A program made the position numbers and the translations under genes. A stretch of DNA of 50,923 bases, from contig JAPLEX010000016.1 in assembly GCA_026390995.1 (NCBI GenBank), positions 1-50,923 on the forward strand. The letters run 5' to 3'. The stretch comes from Flavobacterium sp. Its GTDB lineage: Bacteria > Bacteroidota > Bacteroidia > Flavobacteriales > Flavobacteriaceae. This document shows, piece after piece, positions 8,171 through 17,107 of this stretch (position 1 is its first letter; every line of letters begins with the position of its first letter). Below the pieces are notes generated by a model. It was given only the letters and a program-made list of their open reading frames with translations, was not told where the DNA came from and made no database searches.

Positions 8171-9988
8171 ATGGGGTTAGTAAGTGCTAAAGAAGTTGCC
8201 AAAGCAATAAACACGGACAAATATGGCCCATTAGGTACCTTCTCCGGATGGCTTCTCATGAAAGTGTTAAAGATTTCATCCTTAAACAAAATATACGACC
8301 GAAACAAACACCTCAAAGACTTAGAATTCTTGAATTCAGTCTTGGATGAGTTTCAGATTAAGTTTGAAATTCCAGAAGCAGATTTGAAACGATTGCCCAA
8401 AGACGGCGCCTACATTACCATTTCCAATCATCCATTGGGCGGAATCGATGGGATTTTGCTTTTGAAATTAATGTTGGAGCACGAGCCTAATTTTAAGATC
8501 ATCGCCAACTTTTTATTGCACCGCATTGATCCGCTCAAAAAGTACATCATGCCGGTAAATCCCTTCGAAAATCATAAAGGAGCAAAGTCAAGCGTGATTG
8601 GCATCAAAGAAACCTTGCGCCATTTGAGTGACGGCAAACCTTTAGGGATGTTTCCAGCAGGGGAAGTTTCCACCTACAAGGCGGGAAAATTAGTAGTAGA
8701 CAAACATTGGGAAGAAGGTGCGATCAAGGTGATTCGCAAAGCACAGGTGCCTGTTATTCCTATCTATTTTCACGCCAAAAACAGCTGGATGTTCTATTTG
8801 CTTTCCAAAATTAGCGGAACCTTGCGCACCGCAAAACTACCTTCAGAATTACTCACCCAAAAAGACCGAATTATTAAAGTGCGCATCGGAAAACCCATTT
8901 CGGTAAGCGAACAAAACGAACACACTACAATAGAGGATTATTCTGAATTTTTGCGCAAGAAAACCTATATGTTGGCCAATTCGTTCGAAAAAGACAACAG
9001 CTTTCTTTCGGCGTCCAATTTAAATCAATTGATGCCGCCTAAAAGCCCCAAAACAATTGCCACGCCGGCCAATAATGAACAAATGATCCTGGAGGTGGAG
9101 GCATTGCGCAAAGAAGGCAACAGCCGCCTCACACACAGTAAAAACTTTGAAGTGTTTTTTACAACCGCCAAAAGTATTCCAAACATCATGCACGAAATAG
9201 GCCGTTTACGGGAAATTACTTTCCGAGAAATTGGCGAAGGCACTAACGAATCTACCGATTTAGACGATTTTGATCACTACTATCACCACATGTTTTTGTG
9301 GGATGATGAAGCCCAAAGAATTGCTGGCGCCTACCGCATGGGATTAGGAGCCGAGATCTTTAGCAAACATGGCATTAAAGGATTTTATTTGCATGAATTG
9401 TTTCGTTTTGAGCCCGAATTGTATGATATGATGAGCAAATCAATCGAAATGGGGCGCGCCTTCATCATCAAAGAATACCAACAAAAACCCATGCCGCTTT
9501 TCCTGTTGTGGAAAGGCATCGTGCACACCACCTTGCGCTATCCGGAGCACAAATTCTTGCTTGGCGGTGTGAGCATCAGCAACCAGTTTACCGATTTTTC
9601 TAAATCGTTAATGATCGAGTTTATGAAATCGCATTATTACGATCCCTATGTGGCACAATACATCCACGCAAAAAAGGAATTTAAAGTAAAACTCAAAGAC
9701 GCCGATAAAGATTTTATTTTTGACGAAGCCGAAGCCGATTTAAATAAGTTTGATAAAATTATTGACGAAATCGAACCGGGAGCACTTCGTATGCCGGTGT
9801 TGATTAAAAAATACATCAAACAAAATGCAAGAGTGGTCGCCTTTAATGTAGATCCGTTGTTTAACAACGCGATTGATGGATTAATGTACATTCGCATCGC
9901 CGACTTGCCCGAAAGCACTGTAAAACCTGTTATGGAAGAATTTCAAGCCGAACTGGAACGCAAATTGGCCGAGAAAGGAGAGCTATAG
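8171..9988 (+). CDS. olsF: Bifunctional lysophospholipid acyltransferase-like / GNAT N-acyltransferase (OlsF-type)
   Basis: Probable one-protein synthase of an aminolipid: the C-terminal half N-acylates ornithine (or another amino acid) with a 3-hydroxy fatty acid and the N-terminal half O-acylates the product. The N-terminal ~290 residues are a PlsC-type acyltransferase with an acyltransferase box at H87-D93 (NHPLGGIDG) and an FPAGEVST motif. Residues from about 325 are an OlsB/hemolysin-like GNAT domain (LREITFREIGEG, AGAYRMGLG, ELFRFEPEL, MGRAFI). This domain order is known for OlsF of Flavobacterium johnsoniae and Serratia. I start at 8171 (605 residues); an ATG at 8093 would add 26 residues but precedes the promoter. 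The amino acid substrate is unproven, and glycine lipids are an alternative. Confidence 0.82.
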   Translation: MGLVSAKEVAKAINTDKYGPLGTFSGWLLMKVLKISSLNKIYDRNKHLKDLEFLNSVLDEFQIKFEIPEADLKRLPKDGAYITISNHPLGGIDGILLLKLMLEHEPNFKIIANFLLHRIDPLKKYIMPVNPFENHKGAKSSVIGIKETLRHLSDGKPLGMFPAGEVSTYKAGKLVVDKHWEEGAIKVIRKAQVPVIPIYFHAKNSWMFYLLSKISGTLRTAKLPSELLTQKDRIIKVRIGKPISVSEQNEHTTIEDYSEFLRKKTYMLANSFEKDNSFLSASNLNQLMPPKSPKTIATPANNEQMILEVEALRKEGNSRLTHSKNFEVFFTTAKSIPNIMHEIGRLREITFREIGEGTNESTDLDDFDHYYHHMFLWDDEAQRIAGAYRMGLGAEIFSKHGIKGFYLHELFRFEPELYDMMSKSIEMGRAFIIKEYQQKPMPLFLLWKGIVHTTLRYPEHKFLLGGVSISNQFTDFSKSLMIEFMKSHYYDPYVAQYIHAKKEFKVKLKDADKDFIFDEAEADLNKFDKIIDEIEPGALRMPVLIKKYIKQNARVVAFNVDPLFNNAIDGLMYIRIADLPESTVKPVMEEFQAELERKLAEKGEL

Positions 9989-9995
9989 CAACGTA

Positions 9996-10649
9996 CTACA
10001 ATTTCATTTCAGGAATAACTCCCTCTATAATCAAATCGGCTTCTGTAGCAGCAATAATTTGCTCTACGGTCACGCCAGGTGCGCGCTCAAGGAGCTTAAA
10101 TCCGTTGGGCGTTACTTCCAATACGGCCAATTCGGTCACTACTTTTTTAACGCAACCTACTCCGGTAAGCGGTAAACTGCATTGTTTAAGAATTTTGGAT
10201 TCGCCCGCTTTGTTCACGTGCATCATGGCGACAATTATATTTTCTGCCGAGGCCACTAAATCCATGGCGCCTCCCATGCCTTTCACCATTTTACCTGGTA
10301 TTTTCCAATTGGCTATGTCACCATTTTCAGACACTTCCATGGCCCCCAAAATGGTCAAATCGACATGTTGTCCGCGAATCATGCCAAAACTGGTAGCCGA
10401 ATCAAAAAAAGAAGCGCCCGGCAAGGTGGTAATGGTTTGTTTTCCGGCATTGATTACATCGGCGTCTTCTTCGCCCTCAAACGGAAATGGACCCATGCCC
10501 AATACTCCGTTTTCGCTTTGAAACTCTACCTCAATATCGGTGCGTACATAATTGGCCACTAAGGTGGGAATTCCAATGCCTAAATTTACATAATAGCCAT
10601 CTTGCACTTCTTGGGCAATTCGTTTTGCTATTTCTTCTTTACCAAGCAT
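9996..10649 (-). CDS. scoB: 3-oxoacid CoA-transferase subunit B
   Basis: Beta subunit of succinyl-CoA:3-ketoacid (or acetoacetate) CoA-transferase, which moves CoA between acyl-CoA and acetoacetate in ketone-body, butyrate or branched amino acid catabolism. The fold signature GYYVNLGIGIPTLVANYV is near the N-terminus. FQSENGVLGMGPFP carries the catalytic glutamate that forms the CoA thioester. GGAMDLVASAENIIVAM and the C-terminal PGVTVEQIIAATEADLI are typical. The 217 residues are the usual length. It lies 29 bases downstream of subunit A on the same strand, last in the cluster. Confidence 0.93.
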   Translation of the reverse strand: MLGKEEIAKRIAQEVQDGYYVNLGIGIPTLVANYVRTDIEVEFQSENGVLGMGPFPFEGEEDADVINAGKQTITTLPGASFFDSATSFGMIRGQHVDLTILGAMEVSENGDIANWKIPGKMVKGMGGAMDLVASAENIIVAMMHVNKAGESKILKQCSLPLTGVGCVKKVVTELAVLEVTPNGFKLLERAPGVTVEQIIAATEADLIIEGVIPEMKL

Positions 10650-10678
10650 ATATATCTTATTTGGAAGTTTGGTTTCCC

Positions 10679-11380
10679 TTATTTTAGGACTCTAACGGTT
10701 CGTTGCTCAATTCGTTTTTCAAAAGTTTTACCTTGAAAAATGCGCTGCACCAATATGCCTGGAATATGGATCTGATTGGGGTCTAATTCGCCCGCTTCAA
10801 CCAATTCTTCTACTTCGGCTACTGTAATTTTGGCTGCGCCACACATGCTCGGATTAAAATTACGGGCAGTACCTTTAAAAATTAAATTCCCTGCGGTATC
10901 GCCTTTCCAGGCTTTTACAATAGCAAAATCAGCTTTGAACGCGTGTTCCATCACGTGCATTTTTCCGTTAAATTCGCGTGTTTCTTTGCCTTCGGCCACT
11001 TCGGTCCCGTAACCCGCTGGGGTAAAAAAGGCAGGAATGCCTGCTTGGGCTGCGCGGCAGCGTTCGGCCAAAGTACCTTGAGGGATTAGTTCTACTTCGA
11101 GTTCTCCCGACAACATTTGTCGCTCAAATTCGGCGTTTTCGCCCACATACGACGAAATCATTTTTTTGATTTGTTTGTGCTGCAACAACAAGCCTAAGCC
11201 AAAATCATCCACTCCGGCATTGTTGGACACGCAAGTAAGGGTGTTCACTTGTTTGGCCACCAATTCTGCAATGCTGTTTTCTGGAATGCCACATAAGCCA
11301 AATCCGCCTAGGAGTAAGGTCATGCCGCTTTCAACGCCTTGCAGCGCTTCTTGAACTGTGGCTACTTTTTTATTAATCAT
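10679..11380 (-). CDS. scoA: 3-oxoacid CoA-transferase subunit A
   Basis: Alpha subunit pairing with the neighbouring subunit B. Diagnostic features are [18 protein letters not shown] (CoA-transferase family I signature, GG-G-CG-P), [39 protein letters not shown] (split here over two conserved blocks) and [18 protein letters not shown]. The 233 residues are full length. The gene begins 12 bases after the PBP1A stop, so it is probably the fourth gene of the ricT-gldH-PBP cluster, although its metabolic role is unrelated to envelope biogenesis. Confidence 0.93.
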   Translation of the reverse strand: MINKKVATVQEALQGVESGMTLLLGGFGLCGIPENSIAELVAKQVNTLTCVSNNAGVDDFGLGLLLQHKQIKKMISSYVGENAEFERQMLSGELEVELIPQGTLAERCRAAQAGIPAFFTPAGYGTEVAEGKETREFNGKMHVMEHAFKADFAIVKAWKGDTAGNLIFKGTARNFNPSMCGAAKITVAEVEELVEAGELDPNQIHIPGILVQRIFQGKTFEKRIEQRTVRVLK

Positions 11381-11392
11381 ATGAAAACCGTA

Positions 11393-13687
11393 TTATAATC
11401 CTATTTCTTGGGTGTCTTGGTCGGCGGCAACGGTATCTTGCACAGGTGGTGCCCAACAATCAACTTTTATAGACAAATTAGCCGGACGTTCAAAATCAGT
11501 TTTGGATACCGTTAAGGTTTCGTCGGCATAACATTTTTTCATAAATATTGCCCAAATAGGTAGGGCAGCGGTGGCGCCTTGCCCGTAGGTAATTCCTTTA
11601 AATCGGGCCGATCGGTCTTCACAACCTACCCAAACACCCGCAGCCAAATTGGGAACCATACCCATAAACCAACCATCCGATTGATTTTGTGTGGTTCCTG
11701 TTTTTCCGGCAATCGGATTCGTAAATACATACGGATATCCGGTTACGCGGTTGTAGCCGTGCCCTCCACCTTGGGTACGCAAACGGGCTCCCGATCCGCC
11801 TTCGGTCACGCCTTCCAATAATTTGATTACCGCAAAGGCAATGTCTTTGTTGAGCACGTCATGCGATTCGGTGCTGGGTTCGTAGATGACCACGCCATTT
11901 TTGTCTTCTATGCGAGTAATGAATTGAGGTTTGATGTATACGCCTTCGTTGGCAAAAGTGCTGTAGGCGGCCACCATATCTTGCACCGTGATTTCTACTG
12001 CGCCAAGCGCAATGGCTGGTTGTGCAGGTATGTCTGATTTTACGCCCAATTTATGGGTTAATTCTACGACCGCTTCTGGCCCAACTTTGTCAATTAATTT
12101 GGCCGATACGGTATTGATCGACATGGCCAAGGCTTTTTTCAAGGTCACCATGCCGCGGTATTCATTATCCGAATTGTGCGGTTCCCAATCTTCGGTTACA
12201 TTGTGACGGCCTTTGTGAATCATAAACGGACTGTCTATGATCGAATCGCAAGGCGACATATTCAGTTGCTCAATGGCTGTGGCATACACAAAGGGCTTAA
12301 AGGTTGAGCCCACTTGTCGGGCGCCTTGTCCCACGTGGTCGTACTGAAAATATTTGTAATTGATTCCGCCCACCCATACTTTAATGTGTCCGGTATTGGG
12401 CTCCATGGCCATCATGCCCGTTTGCAAAAAGCTTTTGTAATAGCGAATAGAATCCAGAGGAGTCATTACGGTATCGCGTTCGCCTTTCCAAGTAAACACT
12501 TTCATTTTGGTTTTTTTAGAAAACGAACGAATGATGTCTTCTTCTGATTTATCCAAAGCACTCATTTCTCGCCAACGCTCTGAACCGCGCATGGCTTTGT
12601 CTAGTAATTTTTTGGTTTCGGCCTCCGAAATATTGACAAAGGGCGCGTTTTTGTTTTCTTTTTGTTGCGAAGCCAATTCGGCTTGTAAATTGGGCAAATG
12701 TTGCTGAACTGCTTCTTCGGCATAGGTTTGCATGCGCGAATCAATAGTGGTGTAAATCTTCAAACCGTCTTTATACATATCGTATTCGGTGCCGTCTGAT
12801 TTTTTATTTTCTTTCACCCAGTTTTTCATAAAATCACGCAAATATTCTCGAAAATAAGTGCCTATTCCGTCGGTGTGGCTTTCGGGCTGAAAATGCAATA
12901 CGATGGGCTCTTTTTCAAGGACTTCCTTTTGGTTTTCGGGTAAGAAATTGTTTTTCACCATTTGTCCCAACACCACATTGCGGCGTGCTGTTACTTTTTC
13001 GATGCGTCGAATTGGGTTAAATAGAGAAGGGTTTTTAAGCATTCCCACCAACATGGCGCTTTCGGGTATGGTTAAATCGCGGGGTTCTTTGCCAAAATAG
13101 ACCTTGGCTGCCGAACGAATTCCCACGGCTGTATTCACAAAATCGGCCTTGTTAAAATACATGGCGATGATCTCGTTTTTAGTGTATTGGCGCTCCAATC
13201 GAATGGCGATAATCCATTCCTTGGCTTTTTGGATAATGCGTAAGGGTAAAAATCGGGAGCCCTCGCCGTGAAATAACAACTTGGCCAATTGCTGGGTGAG
13301 CGTACTGGCTCCTCCACTGGTTCCCACACTCAAAACGGCCCGCAATGTTCCCCGTCCGTCTATTCCTGAATGCTCAAAAAAACGTTCGTCTTCGGTGGCA
13401 ATTAAAGCGTTTACCAAATGTTTGGGTAAGTCGGCATACTTAATGGGCGTGCGGTTTTCGTTGTAAAACTTACCAATTGTCGCTCCATCGGCCGCAATAA
13501 TTTCGGTGGCCAAATTGGAATCCGGATTCTCTAAATCTTCAAATGAAGGCATGGATCCAAAAAGGCCCCAAGAGGCAAACAGAAAAAACAAGCTTAACCC
13601 ACCCAAAAAATAAAAAAATACTTTCCAGAAGCGTTTTTTGAAATACGCCAAATCGTGTTCTTGGTTTAAATTAAATGAGAACGCCAT
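11393..13687 (-). CDS. Class A penicillin-binding protein (PBP1A-type)
   Basis: Inner-membrane peptidoglycan synthase with glycosyltransferase and transpeptidase activities. One membrane anchor lies at about residues 21-43. The GT51 domain (about 65-245) has the catalytic Glu99 in EDERFFEH and the GGASTLTQQLAK motif. The transpeptidase domain has Ser461 in STFK, SIN at 523-525 and KTGT from residue 662, so all catalytic motifs are intact. The 764 residues are normal. Its stop and start almost abut scoA (12-base gap) and gldH (3-base gap). Confidence 0.95.
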   Translation of the reverse strand: MAFSFNLNQEHDLAYFKKRFWKVFFYFLGGLSLFFLFASWGLFGSMPSFEDLENPDSNLATEIIAADGATIGKFYNENRTPIKYADLPKHLVNALIATEDERFFEHSGIDGRGTLRAVLSVGTSGGASTLTQQLAKLLFHGEGSRFLPLRIIQKAKEWIIAIRLERQYTKNEIIAMYFNKADFVNTAVGIRSAAKVYFGKEPRDLTIPESAMLVGMLKNPSLFNPIRRIEKVTARRNVVLGQMVKNNFLPENQKEVLEKEPIVLHFQPESHTDGIGTYFREYLRDFMKNWVKENKKSDGTEYDMYKDGLKIYTTIDSRMQTYAEEAVQQHLPNLQAELASQQKENKNAPFVNISEAETKKLLDKAMRGSERWREMSALDKSEEDIIRSFSKKTKMKVFTWKGERDTVMTPLDSIRYYKSFLQTGMMAMEPNTGHIKVWVGGINYKYFQYDHVGQGARQVGSTFKPFVYATAIEQLNMSPCDSIIDSPFMIHKGRHNVTEDWEPHNSDNEYRGMVTLKKALAMSINTVSAKLIDKVGPEAVVELTHKLGVKSDIPAQPAIALGAVEITVQDMVAAYSTFANEGVYIKPQFITRIEDKNGVVIYEPSTESHDVLNKDIAFAVIKLLEGVTEGGSGARLRTQGGGHGYNRVTGYPYVFTNPIAGKTGTTQNQSDGWFMGMVPNLAAGVWVGCEDRSARFKGITYGQGATAALPIWAIFMKKCYADETLTVSKTDFERPANLSIKVDCWAPPVQDTVAADQDTQEIGL

Positions 13688-13690
13688 AAT

Positions 13691-14173
13691 TTACTCTGTT
13701 TTTTCAATTCTAAATCCTACATCGGTAATTCCGGGAAGTTCAGTCACTCCAGGGATTTTTCCAGTTTGGCGCACTGCTTGTTGTATGCGCACCTGATAGG
13801 TCCCTGCTTGAGCTTTGAACTGAGATTTGTAGGTCAATTTGCTTTCCTTCACGTCGGTAAATCCGTCGCCCATTAGGCTGCCGTCGGGATTGGCCATCGC
13901 ATATTCTAAGGTGTCTACCAAGGTAACTTTGTTGGGTTGATCCAGGCTAACGATCAAAAAAATATTATTGAAGGGATAGTCGTTATTGTCTCGAAGCGTG
14001 AGGTACATGTTGTACTTTTTGGTTGCTTCTAAGGCGGGCAAATCAAACCGCACCAAACTGTCCTGATGCCAAGCACTGCCCACGTCTTTGTATTCATCAA
14101 AAACACGGTTTTTATCGCAGGAAACCAACACCAAGGCAGCTGCAATAATCGCTATACTATTGCTTATTCTCAT
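13691..14173 (-). CDS. gldH: Gliding motility lipoprotein GldH
   Basis: Lipoprotein needed for gliding and chitin use in Flavobacterium johnsoniae and associated with the gliding/T9SS machinery. It has a lipoprotein signal (LVLVSC, acceptor Cys near residue 19) followed by the characteristic CDKNRVFDEYKDVG and a beta-rich body (YPFNNIFLIVSLDQP). The 160 residues are full length. Its first 17 bases overlap the end of ricT, implying translational coupling, and PBP1A starts 3 bases after it. Together with four T9SS cargo genes in the window it indicates a gliding organism. Confidence 0.92.
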   Translation of the reverse strand: MRISNSIAIIAAALVLVSCDKNRVFDEYKDVGSAWHQDSLVRFDLPALEATKKYNMYLTLRDNNDYPFNNIFLIVSLDQPNKVTLVDTLEYAMANPDGSLMGDGFTDVKESKLTYKSQFKAQAGTYQVRIQQAVRQTGKIPGVTELPGITDVGFRIEKTE

Positions 14174-15401
14174 TCCGGTTATTGGGCGTTATTTTGGGTT
14201 GATTAGGTCGCGGTGGACGATTCCCGTTGGATGGCCTGTTGTTGTTTGAATTGGCTGGGGTGTTTTCTCCGTTGGGTTTGCGATTTTTATTGTTTTTTTT
14301 CTTTCTTTTCGGCTGATCAAAACGGGTGAGACTCTCTTGACCCATCGCGTTGTTGAAGTCTTTTTCTGGTTCGGTTGTCACTTCTAAGGCATAATCTTCG
14401 AGCGAAGAAACTTTGTTTTTTAATTTGTTTTCGGCCAAAATTTCTTTTACCTGTTCAATTTTTAACACATGCCAATTGGCAAAATTATCGGTGTAGGCAA
14501 ACCACATCAGCCCTTTAAAAATATCTTGTTTTTGGCAAATTGCCATTCCTTTTTCGGTCTGCAATTTCGTGTCGAAATCGGGAAATCCTTGAAGTGCATC
14601 CAAGTAGGTGTCCAATTCGTAGTTCAAGCAGCACTTCAATTTGCCACATTGACCCGCTAATTTTTGCGGATTTAATGACAATTGTTGGTAACGGGCTGCC
14701 GAGGTGTTTACGCTTCTAAAATCGGTGAGCCACGTAGAACAACACAGTTCGCGTCCGCAAGATCCAATGCCTCCCAAACGAGAAGCTTCCTGACGAAAAC
14801 CTACTTGTTTCATCTCAATTCTCGTGCTAAAATCTTTGGCAAAATCTTTAATCAGCAAACGAAAATCAACTCGGTCATTGGCGGTATAATAAAAAGTCGC
14901 TTTCGAGCCGTCGCCTTGAAATTCAATATCCGAAATTTTCATTTCGAGTTTTTGTGCAATGGCCAATTCGCGGGCACGCACTTTCATGGCTTCTTCTTTG
15001 TCGCGGGAAGCCGACCAAATGTCGATGTCTTTTTGGGATGCTTTGCGGTATATTTTGGCTATTTCAGGACTGGTAACGGCTACTCCTTTTTTCTTCATTT
15101 GGATTTTCACCAATTCGCCAGTGAGCGTAACGATGCCAATGTCATGGCCCGGAGAAGCCTCAGTCGCTACAATATCGCCAATGCTTAAACTTAGTTTTTC
15201 GGTGTTGCGGTAAAATTCTTTGCGGCCATTTTTAAACCGTACTTCTACGCAATCAAATGGTGCTTCGCCGTTGGGCAGGCTCATGTTGGCCAACCAATCA
15301 AATACCGTCAATTTGTTGCAGCTATCGGTGCCGCAAGTCCCATTATTTTTACACCCTTTGGGTGCACCACCCGTTGAGGTTGAACAACTTGTACATGCCA
15401 T
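14157..15401 (-). CDS. ricT: PSP1-domain protein, RicT/YaaT family
   Basis: Member of the PSP1 (YaaT/RicT) family; in Bacillus RicT belongs to a complex that promotes mRNA maturation and developmental switches. The role in Bacteroidota is not established. The N-terminus is Cys-rich (MACTSCSTSTGG, then CKNNGTCGTDSC). The PSP1 core follows, with GSCGRELCCSTWL and GQCGKLKCCLNYEL, Cys motifs likely to bind a metal or Fe-S cluster. After ~residue 350 the tail is disordered and Asn/Pro/Lys/Arg-rich, which suggests nucleic acid binding or a flexible linker. It overlaps gldH by 17 bases and is probably first in this cluster. Confidence 0.88.
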   Translation of the reverse strand: MACTSCSTSTGGAPKGCKNNGTCGTDSCNKLTVFDWLANMSLPNGEAPFDCVEVRFKNGRKEFYRNTEKLSLSIGDIVATEASPGHDIGIVTLTGELVKIQMKKKGVAVTSPEIAKIYRKASQKDIDIWSASRDKEEAMKVRARELAIAQKLEMKISDIEFQGDGSKATFYYTANDRVDFRLLIKDFAKDFSTRIEMKQVGFRQEASRLGGIGSCGRELCCSTWLTDFRSVNTSAARYQQLSLNPQKLAGQCGKLKCCLNYELDTYLDALQGFPDFDTKLQTEKGMAICQKQDIFKGLMWFAYTDNFANWHVLKIEQVKEILAENKLKNKVSSLEDYALEVTTEPEKDFNNAMGQESLTRFDQPKRKKKNNKNRKPNGENTPANSNNNRPSNGNRPPRPNQPKITPNNRNENKQ

Positions 15402-15457
15402 AATCTATATCTGGTATCGCTACTGGAGCGAATTCTATGTGTAAAACGATTCGTTCG

Positions 15458-15488
15458 TAAAGATAGTATTTAAGTTTTAAAGTTTCAA
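15458..15488 (-). promoter_or_regulatory. Candidate promoter of the ricT-gldH-PBP cluster
   Basis: On the minus strand, TTG (15488-15486), a 20-base spacer, then TATCTTTA (15465-15458), one base off TAnnTTTG. It lies about 57 bases upstream of ricT. Confidence 0.4.
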
Positions 15489-15563
15489 CAGCATATTTTG
15501 CCCCATCGGGAGCAGTCGATTTACTGAAATAAGGTGCGACTGACGGGCGTTCAAGGTCAATTT

Positions 15564-16946
15564 TTAATTCAAATCTTGAGGTAGAATTTTATACACTTTG
15601 TCCGATAAACGCAAACGAAAAGGCACTTCGAAAGTTACCTTATCTCCCGTTTTAGCCACCGTATTTTCGAGGCCGTTTACCGCCATTTTTGTGAGTACTA
15701 GTTTTTCATTCCCCGTCGTTGGCCCTACTATAAGCAAAGTATCACCCGTATGAAGTTGCTCGTTTTCTAGCTCAAAAAGGCCCACTTGTGCTTTCACATA
15801 ATAGTGACTTATTTTACCCAGAAGCAGTTTTTTCTCGCGCTGTTTTAGGTTTATTTTATGTCTAATGTCGGTTGTCTCTTGTGCTTTTGCCAAACTTATG
15901 TCCGACAAGACTCCCGAATGCTTGAAGGTTAATTTCTCTGATTTCCCTTTGCGAAATACCTTGTTTCCTACTTGTTTGCCGCTTCTAATTTTTACTTGTT
16001 CGGCCAAAGGCAGGTGCGTGATGGATAAACATTCTTGGGAACAGCAATTTTCCATGGCGTCTTGGCAGTCGTCGCATTGAATAAACAACAAATGACAGCC
16101 GTCGTTCAAGCAATTGGTGTGGTTGTCGCATGGTTTTCCGCATTGGTGACATTGCGACACGATGTCGTCGGTAATGCGTTCGCCCAAACGGTGATCAAAC
16201 ACAAAATTCTTTCCGATGAATTTGCTTTCTAAGCCTTCTTCTTTAATTTGCTTGGCGTAATTGATGATGCCCCCTTCGAGTTGAAATACGTTTTTGAAGC
16301 CTAGGTGCTTAAAATAGGCCGAAGCTTTTTCGCATCGAATGCCTCCTGTGCAATACATCACCAAGTTTTTGTCTTCTTTGTGCAACTTGAGTTGTTCGCG
16401 GATAATGGGCAAACTCTCGCGAAAGGTTTCCACATCGGGTGTGATGGCGCCTTTAAAATGGCCAATTTCGCTTTCGTAGTGGTTTCTAAAATCGACCACG
16501 ATGGTGTTGGGATCGGCTAGAATTTGGTTGAACTCGTTGGCTTTTAAGTGTGTACCAATGTTGGTTACATCAAAGGTATCGTCGTGTAAACCGTCGGCTA
16601 CAATTTTGTCGCGCACTTTGATGGTGAGTTTCAAAAACGAATGGTCGTCGTGCTCCACCGCCACATTTAAGCGGATGTTTTGCATGAAATCATAGGCTTC
16701 TAAGGTTTCCCGGAATGCTTCCATGTGTTCGGCTGGCACGCTCATTTGTGCGTTGATTCCTTCATGAGCGACGTAAATTCTACCTAGGGCGTCGAGGGAA
16801 TTCCAGGCAAGAAATAGAGCGTCTCTAAATTGTTTAGGATCTTGAATTTTGGCATACGCATAGAAAGACAACGTGAGTCGTTGTTTACCGGCTTGGTCAA
16901 TGAGTTCGGCTCTTTCTTCTGCGCTTAAGGTGTTGTACAGTTGCAT
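15564..16946 (-). CDS. trhO: tRNA uridine(34) hydroxylase TrhO with extra C-terminal barrel
   Basis: Rhodanese-family enzyme that uses O2 to hydroxylate U34 of certain tRNAs, the first step to 5-(carboxy)methoxyuridine. An acylphosphatase-like N-terminal domain (about 20-115) precedes the rhodanese domain (about 140-235) with catalytic Cys199 in CTGGIRCEKA. A Cys/His-rich zinc segment follows (about 266-306). E. coli TrhO is about 350 residues; this one has 460. The extra ~90 residues (about 370-457: ISHYYVKAQVGLFELE, GDTLLIVGPTTG, VPFRLRLSDKVYKI) look like the small beta-barrel at the C-terminus of U32-family proteins such as TrhP, which acts in the parallel pathway. That similarity is my reading by eye. 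Confidence 0.88.
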   Translation of the reverse strand: MQLYNTLSAEERAELIDQAGKQRLTLSFYAYAKIQDPKQFRDALFLAWNSLDALGRIYVAHEGINAQMSVPAEHMEAFRETLEAYDFMQNIRLNVAVEHDDHSFLKLTIKVRDKIVADGLHDDTFDVTNIGTHLKANEFNQILADPNTIVVDFRNHYESEIGHFKGAITPDVETFRESLPIIREQLKLHKEDKNLVMYCTGGIRCEKASAYFKHLGFKNVFQLEGGIINYAKQIKEEGLESKFIGKNFVFDHRLGERITDDIVSQCHQCGKPCDNHTNCLNDGCHLLFIQCDDCQDAMENCCSQECLSITHLPLAEQVKIRSGKQVGNKVFRKGKSEKLTFKHSGVLSDISLAKAQETTDIRHKINLKQREKKLLLGKISHYYVKAQVGLFELENEQLHTGDTLLIVGPTTGNEKLVLTKMAVNGLENTVAKTGDKVTFEVPFRLRLSDKVYKILPQDLN

Positions 16947-16979
16947 GCTATAAACAGTTTAAGTGAGAAAAATAAAGCA

Positions 16980-16987
16980 CAAAAATA
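16980..16987 (-). promoter_or_regulatory. Candidate -7 promoter element of trhO
   Basis: Minus-strand TATTTTTG matches TAnnTTTG and lies 34 bases before the start codon. No -33 element at the usual distance. Confidence 0.4.
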
Positions 16988-17107
16988 GGGGTTTTATCCC
17001 AACCGCATGCCGCTAAAGTTAAGTTAAGTGATGCCTGCTTGGAATTTTGAATTTCATTGGCAGAGAATTGTTATTTTAGCTAAAATTTTGACAAATCTAT
17101 TTCGCTT

